A stretch of 10,366 nucleotides of DNA from Desulfobacterales bacterium (GTDB taxonomy: Bacteria; Desulfobacterota; Desulfobacteria; Desulfobacterales; Desulfosalsimonadaceae): positions 1 through 10,366 of the forward strand of contig SLIE01000398.1 in NCBI GenBank assembly GCA_007135795.1, given 5' to 3'. This document shows positions 6,587-10,366 of the stretch, piece after piece. A model generated the notes under the pieces. The model saw only the letters and a program-made list of their open reading frames with translations. It was not told where the DNA came from and searched no databases. A program made the position numbers and the translations under genes. Each line of letters starts with the position of its first letter. The first letter of the stretch is position 1.

Positions 6587-7507
6587 TTATTCAAAAAGTG
6601 GCGTACTGATATAGCGCTCACCGGTGCTTGGCAGCACGGTAACGATACATTTTCCGGCGGATTCCGGTCTGGCGGCAACTGCCAGGGCAGCATGAACCGC
6701 GGCGCCGGATGAAATGCCGCAGAGCAACCCTTCGGATGAGGCAAGCAGACGCGCGGTTTTAAATGCATCCTCATTTTCAACGGTTACAATCTCGTCAATA
6801 ACATCACGATCAAGGATATCCGGTATAAACCCGGCACCGATTCCCTGGATTTTATGCGGACCGGGCGTCCCCCCGGACAGAACGGGCGAATCCGCCGGTT
6901 CAACGGCAATGGCACGAAATCCGGGTTTTCGCTTGCGAATCACCTGTGAGACACCGGTAATAGTGCCACCGGTTCCAACCCCGGCAACAAAAATATCCAC
7001 CCTGCCATTGGTGTCGTTCCATATTTCTTCGGCGGTGGTGCTTCTGTGAACTGCCGGGTTGGCAGCGTTTGAGAATTGATCTGGCATAAAACTGTCGGGA
7101 CTTTCAGACAATAGCGCCCTTGCTCGTTCAATGGCCCCGTTCATCCCTTTTTCACCGGGGGTGAGCACAAGTTCCGCACCCAGATGAGAAAGCAGTTTCC
7201 TGCGCTCCATGCTCATTGTGTCGGGCATGGTCAGCACAAGCCGGTATCCGCGAACTGCACAGACAAACGCCAGTGCGATACCGGTATTACCGCTGGTGGG
7301 TTCGACAATGGTGGTCTTCGGACCTATCAAGCCGTCTTTTTCGGCAGCTTCGATCATGGCCACCCCGATACGGTCCTTTACGCTCCCTAACGGGTTGAAG
7401 AATTCGAGCTTGGCATAAACTTCCGCCTTAAGATCGCCTGCAATACGATTTAGACGAACCAGAGGGGTTTTGCCGAAGGTTTGAGCGATGCTGTCATAGA
7501 TCATCAT
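6587..7507 (-). CDS. cysK: Cysteine synthase (O-acetylserine sulfhydrylase)
   Basis: 306 aa, typical for CysK. This PLP enzyme converts O-acetyl-L-serine and sulfide into L-cysteine and acetate. Visible are GKTPLVRLN (12-20), the PLP lysine K44 in [10 protein letters not shown], the substrate-binding PTSGNTG (70-76), the phosphate-binding GVGTGGT (176-182), GISSGAA (264-270) and PSTGERY (293-299). The protein ends at STPLFE, as many CysK do. The usual acetylserine-type motifs are intact and no N-terminal heme or C-terminal CBS domain is fused, so cystathionine beta-synthase is unlikely. Two ATGs stand in tandem; the first (7507) is nine bases from AGGAG and is preferred. It follows cysE by 45 bp on the same strand, the gene supplying its substrate, so the two are almost certainly cotranscribed. 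Confidence 0.95.
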   Translation of the reverse strand: MMIYDSIAQTFGKTPLVRLNRIAGDLKAEVYAKLEFFNPLGSVKDRIGVAMIEAAEKDGLIGPKTTIVEPTSGNTGIALAFVCAVRGYRLVLTMPDTMSMERRKLLSHLGAELVLTPGEKGMNGAIERARALLSESPDSFMPDQFSNAANPAVHRSTTAEEIWNDTNGRVDIFVAGVGTGGTITGVSQVIRKRKPGFRAIAVEPADSPVLSGGTPGPHKIQGIGAGFIPDILDRDVIDEIVTVENEDAFKTARLLASSEGLLCGISSGAAVHAALAVAARPESAGKCIVTVLPSTGERYISTPLFE

Positions 7508-7552
7508 GGAGGAAAGCTCCTTCTAATTGAGCCGAAACAGGCAGTCCGGTTT

Positions 7553-8581
7553 TCAGGGATCAATCCGGTTCGAGCCATCCGGGTTATGGTCCCGCGACTC
7601 CTCATCCGGAATATTTTCCCCGTTTCTGCGGTAAATTAACCTCGGATTTTCAATAAGCACCCTGGTCCCGGGTGGGACAGACTTGGTCAACCACACGTTT
7701 CCACCAATGACGGAACGGGCGCCAATAACGGTTTTTCCCCCGAGGATCGTGGCCCCGGCATAAATCACAACATGATCTTCAATGGTGGGATGTCGTTTTT
7801 GTCCCCGCATTTCCTCGCACCGGTCCTCCGGCACGGATAAGGCCCCAATGGTAACACCCTGGTAAATCCGGACGCTTTCGCCGATAATCGATGTCTCTCC
7901 AATCACCACGCCCGTACCGTGATCAATCACAAAACTGTTACCGATGGTGGCTCCCGGATGAATGTCAATGCCGGTCAGGCTGTGCGAATGCTCCGTCATG
8001 ATCCGCGGTATGAGGGGAACCCCCAGTTCTTGGAGCTTGTGTGCGACCCGGTATGCGGTGATGGCATACATGCCGGGATAGCTGAAAATAATTTCATCGA
8101 AACTTTTAGCCGCGGGATCACCGTAATAAGCGGCATTGATATCCGTGGCAAGGGTCTTTCGCAAATCGGGAATTGATTCCAGGAAGACCAGGGTGATTTC
8201 ATATCCGCGCTGGGTACAATCCGTACAAGGTTGATCATATTTGAAACATTCGTATCGAATGGCCCTGCACACCTGGTCGGAGAGTTGATCAAACAGCTCC
8301 GAGGTCAATTGCCCGATTCTGTAACCGAGGTTGACCGGATCGATCTTTTCCCGGTTAAAATACCCCGGGTACAGGATCTCCCTGATTTTTTTAAAAATCT
8401 CAACAATCACATCCTCGGACGGGATTGGTTCGTAATCGATATGGGAATAGTGCGCCTTGTCCCTGGTGGCTGACAGGATATTTTCAATTACGCCCGTAAG
8501 CCGGCTGCGGTAATCCGAATATCCCGCGGCGGTCTCCTTGCAGGTGGCTACTTCCCTTTCTTTGTCATCGGTTTTATCCAA
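7553..8581 (-). CDS. cysE: Serine O-acetyltransferase (EpsC-like, long N-terminus)
   Basis: 342 aa, longer than the 273-aa E. coli enzyme. It transfers acetyl from acetyl-CoA to L-serine, the committed step of cysteine synthesis. A helical N-terminal domain (about 20-180) contains TDINAAYYGDPAA (146-158). A left-handed beta-helix of hexapeptide repeats (about 200-305) carries H208 in GIDIHPGA and H221 in IDHGTGVVIGE, the expected catalytic/substrate histidines. No ATG fits: the frame is closed by TGA just upstream and the next in-frame Met is about residue 171, inside the conserved domain. So the TTG at 8581, ten bases from AAAGGGGA, is taken as start. Odd points are four closely spaced cysteines (C105, C112, C119, C122) and a polar tail ending IDP instead of the C-terminal isoleucine that docks CysE to CysK in enterobacteria. 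Confidence 0.9.
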   Translation of the reverse strand: MDKTDDKEREVATCKETAAGYSDYRSRLTGVIENILSATRDKAHYSHIDYEPIPSEDVIVEIFKKIREILYPGYFNREKIDPVNLGYRIGQLTSELFDQLSDQVCRAIRYECFKYDQPCTDCTQRGYEITLVFLESIPDLRKTLATDINAAYYGDPAAKSFDEIIFSYPGMYAITAYRVAHKLQELGVPLIPRIMTEHSHSLTGIDIHPGATIGNSFVIDHGTGVVIGETSIIGESVRIYQGVTIGALSVPEDRCEEMRGQKRHPTIEDHVVIYAGATILGGKTVIGARSVIGGNVWLTKSVPPGTRVLIENPRLIYRRNGENIPDEESRDHNPDGSNRIDP

Positions 8582-8590
8582 CGTCAGTCA

Positions 8591-8598
8591 TCCCCTTT
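8591..8598 (-). promoter_or_regulatory. Ribosome-binding site supporting the TTG start of cysE
   Basis: AAAGGGGA on the minus strand stands about ten bases before the TTG at 8581. An ATG overlaps it but opens a different frame that stops after five codons, so the site best supports TTG initiation. Confidence 0.5.
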
Positions 8599-8646
8599 CC
8601 GGCGCGTCTTCAAAAGCACCAATCAAAACCATTCGCCAATATGATA

Positions 8647-9828
8647 TTACTGTGTACTGCACGATGCCGCCTGCTTCCAGAAAGGTGACATTTCCCGAAG
8701 CCTTTCGATCAAGCGGGGGATGTGTCCACATAAATAATCGATTTCTTCCTGCGTATTGTAATGGCTCAGGCTGAAACGGATCGAGCCGTGTGCGGCCGTA
8801 AACGGAACGCCCAAGGCACGCAATACATGTGACGGCTCAAGGGTGCCGGATGTGCATGCCGAGCCGGAAGATGCGCATATGCCGAGCTGGTCGAGCATCA
8901 ATAGAATCGATTCCCCTTCCACATACTCGAAACTGACACTCAGGGTGTTCGGCAGTCTGTTTTCGCGGACACCATTTAACAGTGTATTGGGGACCGTATC
9001 GAGAATATGGTTTTCAAGCCGGTCACGCAGCATGCGAACGCGCTGCATCTCGTCGACCATATCGCTTTTCGCCATTTCGGCCGCCTTGCCAAGGCCGATG
9101 ATCGCGGCAACATTTTCCGTCCCCCCGCGGCGTCCCTTTTCCTGGTGCCCACCAATCATGAAAGGGGCGAACTTGGTACCCTTTTTCACATAAAGCGCCC
9201 CCACGCCTTTTGGCGCATGAAATTTGTGACCGGAAAGGGAAAGCATGTCTACACCGGCTTTTTTCACGTCAACGGGAATCTTCCCCACTGCCTGAACCGC
9301 ATCCGTATGAAACAGGACGCCCTTTTCCTTTAGTGCATGCGCAATCTTTTCAACGGGAAAGATAACTCCGGTTTCGTTGTTTGCCCACATGATGCTGGCA
9401 ATGGCGGTATTATCGGATATGTGATCATAGAGGTACTCCACATCGAGGTTTCCCTTGCGGTCAACCGGTACCCACGTAACACGATAACCATTTTTAGCCA
9501 GGTGCTCATACAGGTTTTTTACAGCCGGGTGCTCTACCCGCGTGGTGATGATATGACGTTTTTGAGGATTGGAACGAAGCGCTGCATAAATTGCCGTGTT
9601 GTCACTTTCGGTCCCGCAACTGGTGAATATGATCTCACCCGGATCCGCATTGATCAGGTCGGCCAATTTTTCACGGGCTTCAACAACTTTTTTTCCCAGC
9701 ATTCCCCCAAAGGTGTGCATGCTCGACGGATTTCCGTAATACTCGGAAAAATAAGGCAGCATCTCTTCCAGGACTTCCGGTGCCACGCGGGTGGTTGCAT
9801 TGTTGTCCAGGTAAATAACCGGCTTCAT
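8647..9828 (-). CDS. nifS: Cysteine desulfurase, NifS type
   Basis: 393 aa. This class-V aminotransferase-fold PLP enzyme removes sulfur from L-cysteine as an enzyme-bound persulfide, releasing alanine, and passes the sulfur to the Fe-S scaffold. Motifs from the N-terminus are YLDNNATTRVAP (6-17), TSCGTESDN (69-77), H100 in VEHPAV stacking on PLP, NNETGVIFPV (150-159), HTDAVQAVGK (174-183), the PLP lysine K202 in SLSGHKFHAPKG, RRGGTENV (233-240) and the catalytic C325 in CASSGSACTSG. The long loop and SSGSACTSG sequence place it in the NifS/IscS group, not SufS. A longer frame opens at 9930, but the ATG at 9828 has an excellent ribosome-binding site and directly precedes the conserved start, while the extension overlaps nifU. 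Its ATG overlaps the nifU stop (ATGA), so the pair is translationally coupled. Confidence 0.95.
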   Translation of the reverse strand: MKPVIYLDNNATTRVAPEVLEEMLPYFSEYYGNPSSMHTFGGMLGKKVVEAREKLADLINADPGEIIFTSCGTESDNTAIYAALRSNPQKRHIITTRVEHPAVKNLYEHLAKNGYRVTWVPVDRKGNLDVEYLYDHISDNTAIASIMWANNETGVIFPVEKIAHALKEKGVLFHTDAVQAVGKIPVDVKKAGVDMLSLSGHKFHAPKGVGALYVKKGTKFAPFMIGGHQEKGRRGGTENVAAIIGLGKAAEMAKSDMVDEMQRVRMLRDRLENHILDTVPNTLLNGVRENRLPNTLSVSFEYVEGESILLMLDQLGICASSGSACTSGTLEPSHVLRALGVPFTAAHGSIRFSLSHYNTQEEIDYLCGHIPRLIERLREMSPFWKQAASCSTQ

Positions 9829-10366
9829 TTTTTTACCTCCTTTACCTCGAGTTCCGGTGTTACCAGTTCCCGAAGCTTGGTCTCGACATAATCCTTGAGC
9901 GTCAACTCGGAAGCCGCGCATGTCGCGCATGTACCAATGAGCCTGACCAATACCACATTGCCATCGACATCCACGAGCTCGATACTCCCGCCATCTTTTT
10001 CCAGCGCAGGCTTGATTTCCCGGTCAAGGGTCTCTTCAATCATCTTGATCTTTTCGATATTCGTCAGCTTTCGTTCAGGCTCGAGAGAAACTTCGGTCTT
10101 TGCGTCGTAAACCGCATCGAGGATTTCCTGAATACCGTCATGACACTGACCGCATCCACCCCCGGCCTTGATATAATTGGTGACCTCTTCGACCGTTTTC
10201 AACTTGTTTTCCCGGATCGCGTCATCGATCTGCCTGTCCGTTACCCCGAAGCATTCACACACGACCCTGTCTTCAGAGACCGGCAACTGAATCCCCCGGT
10301 AATTGAGGATGGCCATTTTCAAAGCGTCTTTTCCCATCACCGAACAATGCATTTTTTCTCTGGGCA
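9825..10366 (-). CDS. nifU: NifU Fe-S cluster scaffold protein (C-terminal two thirds)
   Basis: The gene enters from the right edge: the frame stays open to the last base, with PREKMHCS before and around the Met at 10352. That Met is internal, because KMHCSVMGKDALKMAILNYRG is the end of the IscU-like scaffold domain, including its third cluster cysteine. Next is a BFD-like domain binding a permanent [2Fe-2S] cluster, with CECFGVTDRQIDDAI and GGGCGQCHDGI giving the CxC...CxxC set. Last is the NifU C-terminal domain (EKDGGSIELVDVDGN then GTCATCAASELTL) with its CxxC for a transient cluster. About 180 residues are visible, so roughly the first 105-120 are missing. The protein assembles Fe-S clusters with sulfur from NifS, whose start codon overlaps its stop. 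Without nif structural genes in view, housekeeping versus nitrogenase-dedicated use is undecided; the cysE/cysK neighbours favour housekeeping. Confidence 0.93.
   Translation of the reverse strand, partial: PREKMHCSVMGKDALKMAILNYRGIQLPVSEDRVVCECFGVTDRQIDDAIRENKLKTVEEVTNYIKAGGGCGQCHDGIQEILDAVYDAKTEVSLEPERKLTNIEKIKMIEETLDREIKPALEKDGGSIELVDVDGNVVLVRLIGTCATCAASELTLKDYVETKLRELVTPELEVKEVKK
9835..9843 (-). promoter_or_regulatory. Strong ribosome-binding site deciding the nifS start
   Basis: AAAGGAGGT on the minus strand lies six bases before the ATG at 9828, inside the last codons of nifU. Its quality and spacing settle the nifS start at 9828 rather than further upstream. Confidence 0.85.

Noticed and set aside
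6126..6614. 162-residue plus-strand open frame across the metY start and the gap
   Set aside because: Its first part is antisense to metY and the rest is made of three repeat types; no domain is recognisable.
7508..7521. Small palindrome over the cysK ribosome-binding site (GGAG...CTCC) as a translational switch
   Set aside because: The stem is only four base pairs with a five-base loop, too weak to claim regulation.
9829..9930. N-terminal extension of NifS to 9930
   Set aside because: The extra 34 residues overlap the NifU C-terminal domain, are unlike any NifS, and the ATG at 9828 has a near-perfect ribosome-binding site.

Overview
The window looks like a stretch of chromosome from an anaerobic, probably sulfate-reducing bacterium of the Desulfobacterota (Desulfobacterales-like). 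This is inferred from the protein style, moderate GC, NifU/NifS used beside cysteine-synthesis genes, and intergenic gaps packed with palindromic repeats of a kind I associate with that group. No ribosomal RNA, tRNA, CRISPR, transposase, phage or integrase gene is visible. Every gene I can support lies on the minus strand.

Reading in the direction of transcription (high to low coordinates), the right two thirds is a sulfur-assimilation and recycling cluster. It holds nifU (5' end cut by the window edge), nifS overlapping it by 4 nt, cysE (serine O-acetyltransferase, TTG start), cysK (cysteine synthase), a 304-bp repeat-bearing gap, metY (O-acetylhomoserine sulfhydrylase) and an MtaD-type adenosine/thioadenosine deaminase. 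CysE and CysK would make cysteine from serine and sulfide. NifS takes sulfur from cysteine and delivers it to the NifU scaffold for Fe-S clusters. MetY would make homocysteine directly from sulfide. The MtaD-like enzyme could handle adenosine-containing by-products of SAM metabolism such as S-adenosylhomocysteine or methylthioadenosine.

After an 809-bp gene-free gap with two kinds of large inverted repeat comes a full-length sucrose synthase (802 aa). Its last codons and stop lie inside another palindromic repeat. Beyond a 235-bp gap the window ends in the first 56 codons of a SLOG-family protein (putative molybdenum-cofactor carrier type).

The least ordinary content is: (1) the gaps, which contain at least five distinct short repeat types, including a 26-bp sequence present three times and a ~200-bp nested hairpin element; (2) a sucrose synthase standing alone without visible sucrose-phosphate synthase, with a nucleotide-binding loop unlike that of plant enzymes; (3) a CysE with a cysteine cluster and without the C-terminal isoleucine used to dock CysK. 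I see no clear new defence or mobile system; the genes themselves are recognisable metabolic enzymes.
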